This document shows, piece after piece, positions 17,751-26,293 of a DNA stretch of 64,000 nucleotides. The stretch is taken from the NCBI RefSeq assembly GCF_009861525.1, contig NZ_WVHL01000005.1, forward strand, positions 1,736,001 to 1,800,000, in the 5' to 3' direction. Source of the DNA: Pseudomonas sp. LD120 (lineage in GTDB: Bacteria > Pseudomonadota > Gammaproteobacteria > Pseudomonadales > Pseudomonadaceae). The first letter of the stretch is position 1. Each line of letters starts with the position of its first letter. A program made the position numbers and the translations under genes. The notes beneath the pieces are model-generated. The model worked only from the letters and a program-made list of their open reading frames with translations. It searched no databases and was not told the origin of the DNA.

Positions 17751-18028
17751 TTGAATGATTCCGCTCAAAGCGACCCAGTACGGGGTTGGCGCGAGACGCC
17801 TGAATCGGCGAGTCAAGGCAGCCACACAGCGCACTAGTATATAGAGGGGGGGATCGGCACAATAGTCGCGCTTTCATGGCACTGCTCAGCTTCCCTGAGC
17901 AAGCGCGCTGTGCACGATCAGCCTTGGACTCGGCGTATTTCAGGCTCTGGGACGATTGATCGAGGAAGTCTTACAGTTTTTCTCTTTATCGCTACACAAT
18001 CTTCGTTCGGTGCAATTATAAAGATTGG

Positions 18029-18056
18029 GAACTTTTGCCAAGCCCCCAAACTCAAT
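18029..18056 (+). promoter_or_regulatory. Distal AlgU-dependent promoter candidate upstream of algU
   Basis: GAACTT at 18029-18034, a 17-bp spacer and TCAAT at 18052-18056. The -35 is perfect for the AlgU (sigma-22/RpoE-like) consensus; the -10 is weaker than at the proximal site. Confidence 0.45.
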
Positions 18057-18222
18057 AGAAGGTTGCCTGAAAGAAGGGACAGCGTCGGTACTATCCAAGG
18101 TTTGCAATGTGTCCCTTGTGACAGTAATCGACGACAGGATTATTCACGCAGCCGGCCTTGCCCGCGCTGCGTTTTTCGTGCGTGCCGGATCAGAGCCCGC
18201 AGGAAACTTGCTTGGAGGGGGA

Positions 18223-18249
18223 GAACTTTTGCGAAAAGCCCGAGTCTAT
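18223..18249 (+). promoter_or_regulatory. Proximal AlgU-dependent promoter of the algU operon
   Basis: GAACTT at 18223-18228, a 16-bp spacer and TCTAT at 18245-18249, 59 bp before the algU ATG. This matches the autoregulated P1-type promoter known upstream of algU in P. aeruginosa. Confidence 0.75.
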
Positions 18250-18308
18250 GTTTGCAAGCCTGATCGATTAGATATGCAAGCCTCCTCCGAGCTTATCGAG
18301 GAGTGTTC

Positions 18309-18890
18309 ATGCTAACCCAGGAAGAGGATCAGCAGCTGGTCGAGCGCGTTCAGCGTGGCGACAAGCGGGCGTTTGATCTGCTCGTGCTGAAATACCAGCA
18401 CAAAATTCTCGGGTTGATCGTGCGTTTTGTGCACGACACCCATGAAGCCCAGGATGTCGCACAAGAAGCCTTTATCAAGGCTTACCGTGCCTTAGGTAAT
18501 TTTCGTGGTGACAGCGCGTTTTATACGTGGCTGTACCGTATTGCCATCAATACGGCGAAAAACTATCTGGTTTCACGCGGCCGCCGGCCGCCAGATAGTG
18601 ATGTAAGTTCCGAAGATGCGGAGTTCTACGATGGCGATCATGGCCTCAAGGATCTCGAGTCGCCAGAACGTGCATTGCTGCGGGATGAGATCGAAGGCAC
18701 TGTCCATCGAACCATTCAGCAACTGCCGGAAGATTTGCGTACAGCATTAACTTTACGTGAGTTTGATGGTCTGAGTTACGAGGACATTGCCAGTGTTATG
18801 CAATGTCCGGTGGGTACCGTGCGCTCCCGGATTTTCCGCGCTCGGGAGGCCATCGATAAAGCCCTGCAGCCGTTGTTGCAGGAAACCTGA
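18309..18890 (+). CDS. algU: Extracytoplasmic-stress sigma factor AlgU (AlgT, RpoE-like)
   Basis: A 193-residue ECF sigma factor nearly identical to P. aeruginosa AlgU. Region 2 includes LVLKYQHKILGLIVRFV and AQDVAQEAFIKAYRALGNF (about 25-75). Region 4 includes GLSYEDIASVMQCPVGTVRS (about 155-175), which reads the -35 element GAACTT. It directs RNA polymerase to alginate, envelope-stress and osmotic genes and is held inactive by MucA. The ATG at 18309 follows GAGGAG; a GTG six bases upstream is in frame but overlaps that ribosome site. First gene of algU-mucA-mucB-mucD. Confidence 0.97.
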   Translation: MLTQEEDQQLVERVQRGDKRAFDLLVLKYQHKILGLIVRFVHDTHEAQDVAQEAFIKAYRALGNFRGDSAFYTWLYRIAINTAKNYLVSRGRRPPDSDVSSEDAEFYDGDHGLKDLESPERALLRDEIEGTVHRTIQQLPEDLRTALTLREFDGLSYEDIASVMQCPVGTVRSRIFRAREAIDKALQPLLQET

Positions 18891-18921
18891 GACAGCGGCG
18901 ACAGCCAAGAGAGGAACCGCC

Positions 18922-19509
18922 ATGAGTCGTGAAGCCCTGCAGGAATCGCTGTCCGCGGTGATGGATAACGAAGCGGACGAACTGGAATTACGTCGGGTAT
19001 TGAATGCCGTCGACGAAGTGGAAACCCGTGAGACTTGGGCTCGTTATCAAATCGCCCGGGCAGCCATGCACAAGGAGTTGTTGCTTCCGCGTCTGGACAT
19101 CGCTGCTGCCGTTTCTGCAGCTTTGGCTGATGAAGCCGTGCCGGCCAAAGTGGCCCGTGGGCCTTGGCGTAGCCTGGGGCGTCTGGCGGTAGCCGCGTCG
19201 GTGACTGTGGCGGTATTGGCGGGTGTGCGTCTGTACAACCAGGACGAGATTGCAGGTGTCGAGTTAGCCCAGCAAGCGGGGCAGCCAACCTTGGCAACTC
19301 CTCAAGCCCAGGGCCCAGCGGTGTTGGCCGGCTACAATGAAAGCTCTGAAGCTACAGGTCCAATGGTCAATGGCGTACTGCAAGGTCAGCCAGGCTGGCA
19401 CGATCAGCGTCTGCCAAGCTATCTGCGTCAGCATGCACAGCAGGCGGCCCTCAAAGGAACTGAAATCGCTCTGCCTTATGCCCGTGCGGCAAGCCTGGAA
19501 AATCGCTAA
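18922..19509 (+). CDS. mucA: Anti-sigma factor MucA
   Basis: A 195-residue single-pass inner-membrane protein. The cytoplasmic part (1-84) binds AlgU and starts MSREALQESLSAVMDNEADE; the membrane helix covers about 85-103 (LGRLAVAASVTVAVLAG); the remainder is periplasmic and binds MucB. Stress-triggered proteolysis of MucA releases AlgU. The frame is intact to the end, so there is no sign of the truncations that cause constitutive alginate production in clinical mucoid strains. AGAGGAA precedes the ATG. Confidence 0.95.
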   Translation: MSREALQESLSAVMDNEADELELRRVLNAVDEVETRETWARYQIARAAMHKELLLPRLDIAAAVSAALADEAVPAKVARGPWRSLGRLAVAASVTVAVLAGVRLYNQDEIAGVELAQQAGQPTLATPQAQGPAVLAGYNESSEATGPMVNGVLQGQPGWHDQRLPSYLRQHAQQAALKGTEIALPYARAASLENR

Positions 19510-19517
19510 GGAGGATC

Positions 19518-20474
19518 ATGCGCGCCATACCTCTACTCTCGTTTCTGCTCAGTGGCTGGTTTGTGGTTCCAGCCCACGCCGATGAAGCTCAGGACTGGTT
19601 GCGACGTCTTGGGCAAGCTGAACAGCAACAGAGCTTTCAGGGCACTTTTGTTTACGAGCGTAACGGTAGTTTTTCTACCCATAACATCTGGCATCTGGTT
19701 CAGGACGGGCATGTCCGTGAGCGGTTGATCCGGCTCGATGGATCCGTTCAAGAGGTGGTGCGCGCCGATGGCCGTACCCAGTGTGCCAGCGGCACATTGC
19801 TGGCGGGGCTGGGTGATGTTCCCGAATCGGCGGGGCGGGTGCTGGATCCGCAGAAACTCAAGAATTGGTATGACCTCGCCGTAATCGGCAGGTCGCGTGT
19901 TGCTGGGCGTGCCGCGGTGATTGTTTCGGTCACGCCAAAGGACCAGCATCGTTACGGTTTTGAGCTGCACCTGGATCGTGAAACGGGTCTGCCACTCAAG
20001 TCGTTGTTGCTTAATGACAAGGGGCAGTTGCTTGAGCGTTTCCAATACACTCGGCTGGACACTGCCGATATACCAGGGGATGCCGATCTGCGCCCGAGTG
20101 TCGATTGCAAGCCGGTGCTCCTGGACAGCGATAAGGCTTCGGCGATCAAAAGCACCCTCACCTGGCATTCCGACTGGTTGCCTCCAGGCTTTGAGTTGAC
20201 CAGTAGCTCGGCTCGCAAAGATTCGCAGACCGGTACCTGGGTGAGCAGTTTGTTGTATGACGACGGGTTGGCGCGTTTCTCGGTATTCCTCGAACCGCTC
20301 AACGGCGCGACGGTTACCGACACCCGGACTCAGCTTGGGCCAACTGTTGCGGTATCACGGCGCCTCACTACACCTGACGGCGAGATGATGGTCACTGTGG
20401 TTGGGGAAATCCCTATTGGCACGGCTGAGCGTATTGCGTTGTCAATGCGTTCCGATGCTACCGCCAAGCAATGA
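19518..20474 (+). CDS. mucB: Periplasmic regulator MucB (RseB-like)
   Basis: A 318-residue secreted protein with a signal peptide ending near AHADEA (about residue 21). The N-terminal LolA-like domain starts at DWLRRLGQAEQQQSFQGTFV and the smaller C-terminal domain runs from about 220. MucB binds the periplasmic tail of MucA, protecting it from AlgW, and lets go when it senses mislocalised lipopolysaccharide. AAGGAGG lies just before the ATG, 8 bp after mucA. Confidence 0.94.
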   Translation: MRAIPLLSFLLSGWFVVPAHADEAQDWLRRLGQAEQQQSFQGTFVYERNGSFSTHNIWHLVQDGHVRERLIRLDGSVQEVVRADGRTQCASGTLLAGLGDVPESAGRVLDPQKLKNWYDLAVIGRSRVAGRAAVIVSVTPKDQHRYGFELHLDRETGLPLKSLLLNDKGQLLERFQYTRLDTADIPGDADLRPSVDCKPVLLDSDKASAIKSTLTWHSDWLPPGFELTSSSARKDSQTGTWVSSLLYDDGLARFSVFLEPLNGATVTDTRTQLGPTVAVSRRLTTPDGEMMVTVVGEIPIGTAERIALSMRSDATAKQ

Positions 20475-20698
20475 ACCTTTCATTGGTTGTGCATGAGGTC
20501 AGCGATGGCTGCTCCACAATTGAGAAGATGAGATGTTTGGTCAGCAATTTCATTTGCAAAATTTCCAAAGTTTTTTTATAGGTCAGAACCCCTTGGTTCT
20601 GATCTCATTTGTCGTGCCTGGAGTAAAAGTACCACCCCTGTTTTTTCGGTACTGTTTGCTCCATATCGCTTAACCACGCTCGTCGTAACGGGAGCCGT
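20475..20698. other. mucB-mucD spacer; mucC absent
   Basis: About 224 bp with no gene. In P. aeruginosa mucC lies here; no MucC-like frame is present on either strand. The spacer holds a strong inverted repeat (listed separately) and possibly a separate mucD promoter. Confidence 0.6.
20581..20604. promoter_or_regulatory. Inverted repeat upstream of mucD
   Basis: GGTCAGAACC and GGTTCTGATC form a 10-bp stem (one G-T wobble) around CCTT. A run of seven T precedes it at 20571-20577 rather than following it, so it is not a normal rightward intrinsic terminator. It could be an operator or an mRNA hairpin. Confidence 0.4.
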
Positions 20699-22129
20699 AT
20701 GTCGATACCACGTTTGAAGTCTTACTTCACCATTCTTGCCACCGTGCTGGTGCTTGGGCAGGCCGTGCATGCTCAAGCTGCCGAGTTGCCTGATTTCACG
20801 CAACTGGTCGAGCAGGCCTCGCCTGCGGTAGTGAACATCAGCACCACACAGAAACTGCCCGATCGGCGGGTTTCCAACTCGGCGCAGATGCCAGATCTGG
20901 AAGGCTTGCCGCCAATGTTGCGCGAGTTTTTCGAGCGTGGCATGCCACAGGAGCGGTCGCCACGGGGAGGGCGCCAGCGTGAAGCGCAATCGCTGGGGTC
21001 GGGCTTCATCATTTCTCCGGATGGTTACATTCTCACCAACAACCACGTGATCGCCGATGCGGACGAGATTCTCGTACGCCTGGCTGATCGTAGTGAATTG
21101 AAAGCCAAGCTGATCGGCACCGATCCGCGTTCCGATGTGGCGTTGTTGAAGATCGACGGTAAAGACCTGCCGGTGTTGAAGCTGGGCAAATCCCAGAATC
21201 TCAAGGCCGGCCAATGGGTAGTGGCCATCGGTTCGCCGTTTGGCTTCGACCACACGGTGACGCAGGGCATTGTCAGCGCCATTGGTCGCAGCCTGCCAAA
21301 CGAAAACTACGTGCCGTTCATCCAGACCGACGTGCCGATCAATCCGGGTAACTCCGGAGGTCCGTTATTCAACCTGGCGGGTGAGGTGGTCGGGATCAAC
21401 TCGCAAATATACACCCGCTCCGGCGGCTTCATGGGGGTGTCCTTTGCAATCCCTATCGATGTGGCGATGGATGTCTCTAACCAGCTTAAGTCGGGTGGCA
21501 AAGTCAGCCGTGGCTGGTTGGGCGTGGTCATTCAAGAGGTCAACAAGGATCTGGCTGAGTCCTTCGGTCTGGAAAAACCGGCCGGGGCACTGGTTGCGCA
21601 GGTTCAGGATGACGGCCCTGCCGCCAAAGGTGGCCTGCAAGTGGGGGACGTGATCCTTGGCCTCAATGGGCAACCGATTGTCATGTCTGCCGATCTGCCG
21701 CATCTGGTGGGGGCGCTGAAAGCGGGGGCGAAGGCCAACCTTGAAGTCATTCGCGACGGTAAGCGCAAGAATATTGAGCTGACCGTAGGTGCTATTCCCG
21801 AAGAAGACAAGGATCTGAGCATGCTGCCGAAGTCCGGCGTCGAGCGCAGCAGTAATCGTCTCGGCGTAGCGGTGGTTGAACTTAATGCTGAACAGAAGAA
21901 AGCCCTCGACCTCAAGGGGGGCGTAGTCATCAAGGAGGTTCAGAATGGCCCGGCGGCGCTGATTGGCCTGCAACCGGGCGATGTGATCACCCACTTGAAC
22001 AACCAGGCGATCACCACGGCGAAAGAGTTCACCGAAATTGCCAAGGCGTTGCCGAAGAATCGTTCAGTGTCCATGCGTGTTCTGCGCCAAGGCCGAGCGA
22101 GCTTCATTACCTTCAAGTTAGCGGAGTAA
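20699..22129 (+). CDS. mucD: Periplasmic serine protease MucD (DegP/HtrA family)
   Basis: A 476-residue HtrA protease with a signal peptide ending near VHAQAAELP (about residue 28). The catalytic triad is His116 (TNNHV), Asp146 (SDVALLKID) and Ser219 in NPGNSGGPL. Two PDZ domains follow, about 280-370 and 385-470 (GVVIKEVQNGPAALIGLQPG). It degrades misfolded envelope proteins and dampens the AlgU response. Length and domain order are normal. It is separated from mucB by 224 bp and ends in front of a bidirectional terminator. Confidence 0.94.
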   Translation: MSIPRLKSYFTILATVLVLGQAVHAQAAELPDFTQLVEQASPAVVNISTTQKLPDRRVSNSAQMPDLEGLPPMLREFFERGMPQERSPRGGRQREAQSLGSGFIISPDGYILTNNHVIADADEILVRLADRSELKAKLIGTDPRSDVALLKIDGKDLPVLKLGKSQNLKAGQWVVAIGSPFGFDHTVTQGIVSAIGRSLPNENYVPFIQTDVPINPGNSGGPLFNLAGEVVGINSQIYTRSGGFMGVSFAIPIDVAMDVSNQLKSGGKVSRGWLGVVIQEVNKDLAESFGLEKPAGALVAQVQDDGPAAKGGLQVGDVILGLNGQPIVMSADLPHLVGALKAGAKANLEVIRDGKRKNIELTVGAIPEEDKDLSMLPKSGVERSSNRLGVAVVELNAEQKKALDLKGGVVIKEVQNGPAALIGLQPGDVITHLNNQAITTAKEFTEIAKALPKNRSVSMRVLRQGRASFITFKLAE

Positions 22130-22150
22130 TCCTCCAGGCGTAAGTCTCAC

Positions 22151-22191
22151 CCCAATAAAAACCCGCCTCACATAGGCGGGTTTTTATTGGG
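22151..22191. terminator. Bidirectional intrinsic terminator
   Basis: A perfect 17-bp stem (CCCAATAAAAACCCGCC / GGCGGGTTTTTATTGGG) with a 7-base loop, T-rich on both strands. It sits between the convergent mucD and bepA-like genes and can serve both. Confidence 0.92.
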
Positions 22192-22202
22192 CTCTGCACG
22201 CT

Positions 22203-23636
22203 TCAACGCATCATGTCCTTGACCATCTGCTCCTGATCCATCATCTCGCGTTGGCGAGCGTCAATTTTTGAGGAGAGCGGGAAGTTGCTGCCGGCCCGTC
22301 GTTTGGCGAAGTCCAGTTGCTGGATAGCCTGACTATAGTCACCCACCAGAGCGAAGTACTCGGCTCGGGCCTGATGCAGGCCGATGATGTTGCCTGACAG
22401 GCCGCGGGTTTCTGCTACCAGGTACCACACATCCGGATCGTCAGGACGGCTTTTCAGCAGGCCTTCTAGGGCCTTTTCCGCATTGACTGGACGGTTCTGT
22501 TTGAGCAGCAGGTCGACCCGGGCCTGATTCAGTGGATAGTTGCGCGGGTACAGATTGAGCATGCGCTCGACTCGGGTTTGCGCATCCGGCAGACGGCTGT
22601 TGGCCATGTCCAATTCGATCTGGGCCAGGTTGTAGGTGATGTCGTTGGGCGATTTGGCGAGTAGCAGCTTGAGGTTCTCCCGTGCTTGGTTCCATTGGCT
22701 GCCTTTGATCTGGGCAATGGCCAAGCCGTAGCGGGCGACATCATTTTTCGGGTTCTCATCCAGTTGTGCGCGAAAACGCTTCGCGGCCAGGCCCGGCGAG
22801 TCTTCATAAGTCAGTTGCACCCGTGCACGGATCAGTTGATAGCGCAGGCTGTCTTCGGTACCGCCAGGACTGGCTTGTTCTGCGCGGTTGCGCGTGTCAG
22901 CGATCCTCGACTCGGTGACGGGGTGAGTCAGGAGGAACTCCGGAGGCTTGGCATCGAAACGGTATTGGCGCATCAGGCGCTCAAACATGGTGGGCATTGA
23001 GCGCGGATCATAACCAGCCTTCTCAAGATTGAGGATGCCGATACGGTCGGCTTCCTGCTCGTTCTGCCGGGAGAAGCGCCGTTGCTCCTGGATGGCCGCA
23101 GCCTGAGTGCCGGCAATGGTGGCGATTCCGGCATCGCCCGCTCCCGCCGCGGCGATCACTATCCCGGCCAGCAGTGCGGCCATCATTGGCACCTGCATCC
23201 GTTGCTGGGCTTCCACTCCACGTGCGAAGTGGCGCTGGGAAAGGTGGGCCAATTCGTGGGCCAATACCGAGGCATATTCACCTTCGGTCTGGGCATTGAG
23301 GAACAGTCCGCCGTTGACCCCGATAATCCCGCCGGGTGCGGCAAAGGCATTGAGTTGCGGGCTGTTGATCAGGATGAACTCCAAGCGCCGGTCATTGACC
23401 TGGCTGGTTTCCACCAGCTTGTAGACGCTGGTTTCGACGTAGTCCTTTAGCTGTGGGTCGTTGAGTTGTGAAACCTGACTGCGCAGCAGCGCCAGCCAGG
23501 CGCGGCCCAGTTGGTATTCCTGTTGAGGGGAGACAATGGCTGAACTGGCATCACCGAGTGACGGCAGGTCGTTGGCGAAGCCCGGGGAGGCGAGCAGGCA
23601 AGCGAGCGTCAGCAGGGTAGGGCGCAATACATTCAT
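22203..23636 (-). CDS. bepA: BepA-like periplasmic M48 metalloprotease with TPR repeats
   Basis: A 477-residue protein with a signal peptide (MNVLRPTLLTLACLLASPGF). The M48 peptidase domain (about 35-270) carries the zinc motif HELAH (127-131) and the downstream ligand Glu in RQNEQEADRIG. The remainder is tetratricopeptide-like helices. BepA proteins act at the outer membrane on LptD and BAM substrates as chaperone and protease. The ATG at 23634-23636 gives the signal peptide; the longer upstream frame is not used. A BamC gene lies a few genes away. In PAO1 the counterpart is next to nadA, which is not seen here. Confidence 0.87.
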   Translation of the reverse strand: MNVLRPTLLTLACLLASPGFANDLPSLGDASSAIVSPQQEYQLGRAWLALLRSQVSQLNDPQLKDYVETSVYKLVETSQVNDRRLEFILINSPQLNAFAAPGGIIGVNGGLFLNAQTEGEYASVLAHELAHLSQRHFARGVEAQQRMQVPMMAALLAGIVIAAAGAGDAGIATIAGTQAAAIQEQRRFSRQNEQEADRIGILNLEKAGYDPRSMPTMFERLMRQYRFDAKPPEFLLTHPVTESRIADTRNRAEQASPGGTEDSLRYQLIRARVQLTYEDSPGLAAKRFRAQLDENPKNDVARYGLAIAQIKGSQWNQARENLKLLLAKSPNDITYNLAQIELDMANSRLPDAQTRVERMLNLYPRNYPLNQARVDLLLKQNRPVNAEKALEGLLKSRPDDPDVWYLVAETRGLSGNIIGLHQARAEYFALVGDYSQAIQQLDFAKRRAGSNFPLSSKIDARQREMMDQEQMVKDMMR

Positions 23637-23868
23637 GCACAAAGCCTTAGGCGACAAAGGCTCTACTGTAGCTGGACACCTGGCCGGGGACCAGAAAAAG
23701 ACGTTGAAAACTCTGAGGATCAAACGTGTTTTCCAGTCAGTTCCAGCGTCTATTCCATTAAGCACTTGCCAAGCAGCGGCGGGCCCCTTAAGTCGGGCTT
23801 GTTTATTGCCGCCAGCGTTGCCTTGCGGGGTATTCTAGGCGCCTTGAATATACGATCGGAGTAACCCA

Positions 23869-24108
23869 ATGACCGATGTTGTTGCCCATGACGCAGAGCT
23901 TGACGCCAGTGGTCTGAACTGTCCGCTTCCGCTGCTCAAGGCCAAGATGGAACTCAATCGCCTGGCCAGTGGCGCGGTGCTCAAGGTGATTGCCACTGAC
24001 GCGGGTTCACAGCGTGACTTTCGTACGTTCGCCCGGCTGGCCGGTCATGCTCTATTGCGTGAAGAGGATGAAGCTGGGGTTTATCGTTACTGGTTGAGAA
24101 AGGCCTGA
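23869..24108 (+). CDS. TusA-family sulfur carrier-like protein
   Basis: A 79-residue protein with the TusA/SirA fold signature LDASGLNCPLPLLKAK; the CPxP motif places the sulfur-accepting Cys at residue 18. TusA-like proteins pass persulfide sulfur to acceptors in tRNA thiolation or molybdenum-cofactor chemistry. The P. aeruginosa counterpart (PA1006, by recalled synteny) affects molybdenum-cofactor-dependent nitrate metabolism, so it is probably not the tRNA-dedicated TusA. It precedes the PerM-type permease gene by 33 bp. Confidence 0.82.
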   Translation: MTDVVAHDAELDASGLNCPLPLLKAKMELNRLASGAVLKVIATDAGSQRDFRTFARLAGHALLREEDEAGVYRYWLRKA

Positions 24109-24141
24109 CGGTCGTTCACGGCTTTCGTCTAAGGAACACCG

Positions 24142-25212
24142 ATGTTCAAAGTGCTACGCGACTGGATACAACGTTACTTCTCGGATGAAGAGGCGGTGGT
24201 GCTCGCTGTCCTGCTGTTTCTGGCCTTTACCGCCGTCCTGACTCTGGGAGGGATGCTTGCGCCAGTGCTTGCGGGCATGGTCCTGGCTTATTTGATGCAG
24301 GGGCTGGTGGTGAGTCTGGAGCGTCTGCGGCTGCCCGGAGGGGCTGCGGTGGGGCTGGTGTTCGCCTTGTTCATGGGGGTGTTACTGGTCTTCATCCTGG
24401 TGGTCGTGCCACTGCTCTGGCATCAGTTTGTCACCCTGTTCAACGAATTGCCGGGCATGCTCGCCAAGTGGCAGTCGCTGTTGCTGTTATTACCCGAACG
24501 CTATCCACATCTGGTGTCCGACGAGCAGGTGTTGCGGGCCATTGAAGTGGCTCGGGGCGAGATTGGTAAATTCGGGCAGTGGGCGCTGACCTTTTCCCTG
24601 TCCAGCCTGCCGTTGCTGGTGAACATCATGATCTACCTGGTGCTGGTGCCGATTCTGGTGTTCTTCTTCCTCAAGGACCGGGCGATGATCAGCCGCTGGG
24701 TTATGGGGTATCTGCCGCAGGAACGGACGTTGATCACCCGGGTCGCCCATGAAATGAATCGGCAGATCGCCAACTACATTCGCGGCAAGGTCATTGAAAT
24801 TGTCATTTGTGGCGGGGTGACCTACGTCGCTTTTGTCGCCCTGGGTCTGAACTACGCAGCTCTGCTGGCGCTGCTGGTGGGGATCTCGGTGGTGGTGCCC
24901 TATGTCGGCGCGGTAGTGGTGACGGTGCCGGTGGCGCTGATCGCGCTGTTCCAATGGGGCTGGAGTGATCAGTTCATTTATCTGATGGTGGTCTACGGGA
25001 TCATCCAGACCCTGGATGGCAACGTGCTGGTGCCGCTGCTGTTCTCCGGCGCGGTGAACCTGCATCCAGTGGCGATCATCTGTGCGGTGCTGCTGTTTGG
25101 CGGGTTGTGGGGCTTCTGGGGGATTTTCTTTGCGATTCCCCTGGCCACCTTGTTCAAGGCGGTACTGGATGCCTGGCCAAGGAAGGACCCGGCGGTGGCG
25201 CCTTTACTCTAG
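24142..25212 (+). CDS. AI-2E/PerM-family inner-membrane permease
   Basis: A 356-residue protein with about seven to eight helices, starting with a short cytoplasmic part and two strong helices at about 22-60. The conserved C-terminal half (VVPYVGAVVVTVPVALIALF, then QTLDGNVLVPLLFSGAVNLHPVAIICAVLLFGG) identifies the AI-2 exporter/PerM superfamily. Substrates in Pseudomonas are unknown; some members act in Na+/H+ exchange. Probably co-transcribed with the TusA-like gene, as in the recalled PAO1 order. Confidence 0.82.
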   Translation: MFKVLRDWIQRYFSDEEAVVLAVLLFLAFTAVLTLGGMLAPVLAGMVLAYLMQGLVVSLERLRLPGGAAVGLVFALFMGVLLVFILVVVPLLWHQFVTLFNELPGMLAKWQSLLLLLPERYPHLVSDEQVLRAIEVARGEIGKFGQWALTFSLSSLPLLVNIMIYLVLVPILVFFFLKDRAMISRWVMGYLPQERTLITRVAHEMNRQIANYIRGKVIEIVICGGVTYVAFVALGLNYAALLALLVGISVVVPYVGAVVVTVPVALIALFQWGWSDQFIYLMVVYGIIQTLDGNVLVPLLFSGAVNLHPVAIICAVLLFGGLWGFWGIFFAIPLATLFKAVLDAWPRKDPAVAPLL

Positions 25213-25220
25213 ATAACGAC

Positions 25221-25240
25221 GGGCGGCTGTTCAGCCGCCC
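25221..25240. terminator. Hairpin between convergent perM-like and bcp genes
   Basis: GGGCGGCTG and CAGCCGCCC form a 9-bp stem with a minimal loop, 9 bp after the permease stop codon. The T-tail is poor (CGTTCGTTTC), so termination may be partial. Confidence 0.6.
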
Positions 25241-25248
25241 CGTTCGTT

Positions 25249-25722
25249 TCACCCTTTGTTCAATGCCTGGGCCGCGGCCAGCACGGCGTCGACGTGGCCT
25301 GGAACTTTCACACCGCGCCATTCCTGGCGCAGGACCCCGTTCTTGTCGATCAGGAAGGTACTGCGGTCAACGCCCAGGTATTCCTTGCCGTAGAGCTTCT
25401 TCAACTTGATCACATCGAACAGTTGGCAGACGGCTTCGTCCTTGTCGCTGATCAGCTCAAAGGGGAACTCCTGCTTGCACTTGAAGTTTTCGTGAGACTT
25501 CAAGCCGTCGCGGGATATACCGTAAATCTCAGTGTTGGCGGCCTGAAACGCGGCGTATTGATCGCGAAAACCCTGGCCTTCGGTGGTGCAGCCAGGCGTG
25601 CTGTCCTTGGGGTAGAAGTAGATCACCACTTGCTTGCCCCTGAGGCTGGATAGGCTGACGGTCTGTCCGCTGGTGGCGGGGGCCTGGAAATCGGCGACAG
25701 GTTGGTCGATAGCAACGGCCAT
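25249..25722 (-). CDS. bcp: Thioredoxin-dependent peroxiredoxin (Bcp/PrxQ type)
   Basis: A 157-residue peroxiredoxin that reduces hydroperoxides. The peroxidatic cysteine is Cys45 in YPKDSTPGCTTEGQGFRDQY. The resolving cysteine that many Bcp proteins carry five residues later is replaced (Gln50); other cysteines lie at about 81 and 97. It would therefore resolve through one of those or act as a 1-Cys enzyme. Length is typical. It is followed 10 bp upstream by gcvR on the same strand. Confidence 0.9.
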   Translation of the reverse strand: MAVAIDQPVADFQAPATSGQTVSLSSLRGKQVVIYFYPKDSTPGCTTEGQGFRDQYAAFQAANTEIYGISRDGLKSHENFKCKQEFPFELISDKDEAVCQLFDVIKLKKLYGKEYLGVDRSTFLIDKNGVLRQEWRGVKVPGHVDAVLAAAQALNKG

Positions 25723-25732
25723 GGTGGTTTCC

Positions 25733-26293
25733 TTACATGGGGTTCTGTGGGCGCCAGGGTTCGATCAGCGCATCGAGGTTCATGGCGTCGGCAAAGTCCA
25801 GGAACTGGTCGCGCAACCAACTGATCTGGGTGCCGGCGGGCAGAGTGACGGTAAAGGTGGCGTTGAGCATGGTGCCGCCGGTTTGCGGAGCCTGGTAGGT
25901 ATCGCAGGTGAGGCTTTCCAGCTCGACATGATGGTCAATGAAGAACTGGCACAGCTCATTGACGATGTCCGAGCGGTAGGCCGCACTGACGTAAGCGACA
26001 TAAGGCAGGGCCTGAGGACGGCTTTCCAGGGCAGCGCTGCGCACTACGTTGACGGTGAAGGCGTGCTTCTTGGCCATTGACGGCAGACTGCTCTCCAGGC
26101 GCGCCAGAGCATCCCAGTTGCCGGAAATCTCTAGAACCAACGCGCAGCACTCGCCATGCCGGGTCAGGCGGGAGGTCACCACGGCGCAGCGGTTTTCATG
26201 GCTGGCGCGGCACAGGACGTTGGTCAGCTCCATGGGGTTGGCGCCGAGGGCACTGATGACAAGGAATTGTTCGCGAACTGTGGGGGTGGACAT
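25733..26293 (-). CDS. gcvR: Glycine cleavage system regulator, ACT-domain protein
   Basis: A 186-residue protein made of two ACT domains, one starting REQFLVISALGANPMELTNV and the second around residue 95 (LPYVAYVSAAYRSDIVNELC). This is the GcvR layout. GcvR controls the glycine cleavage operon by antagonising GcvA, without a DNA-binding domain of its own. In pseudomonads the gene sits beside bcp and dapA. Whether the regulatory target is conserved here is unknown. Confidence 0.85.
   Translation of the reverse strand: MSTPTVREQFLVISALGANPMELTNVLCRASHENRCAVVTSRLTRHGECCALVLEISGNWDALARLESSLPSMAKKHAFTVNVVRSAALESRPQALPYVAYVSAAYRSDIVNELCQFFIDHHVELESLTCDTYQAPQTGGTMLNATFTVTLPAGTQISWLRDQFLDFADAMNLDALIEPWRPQNPM

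Larger units (their letters stand above)
17751..18308. other. Divergent promoter region between nadB and algU
   Basis: About 560 bp with no convincing gene. A leftward -10-like TATACT for nadB lies at 17836-17841 (reverse strand). Two AlgU-type promoter motifs for algU are listed separately. An open frame at 18025-18315 runs through the promoters into algU, has no recognisable domain, and is not called. Confidence 0.5.

Noticed and set aside
18025-18315. 96-codon open frame upstream of and into algU
   Set aside because: It spans both AlgU-type promoters and the algU ribosome site; no recognisable protein features.
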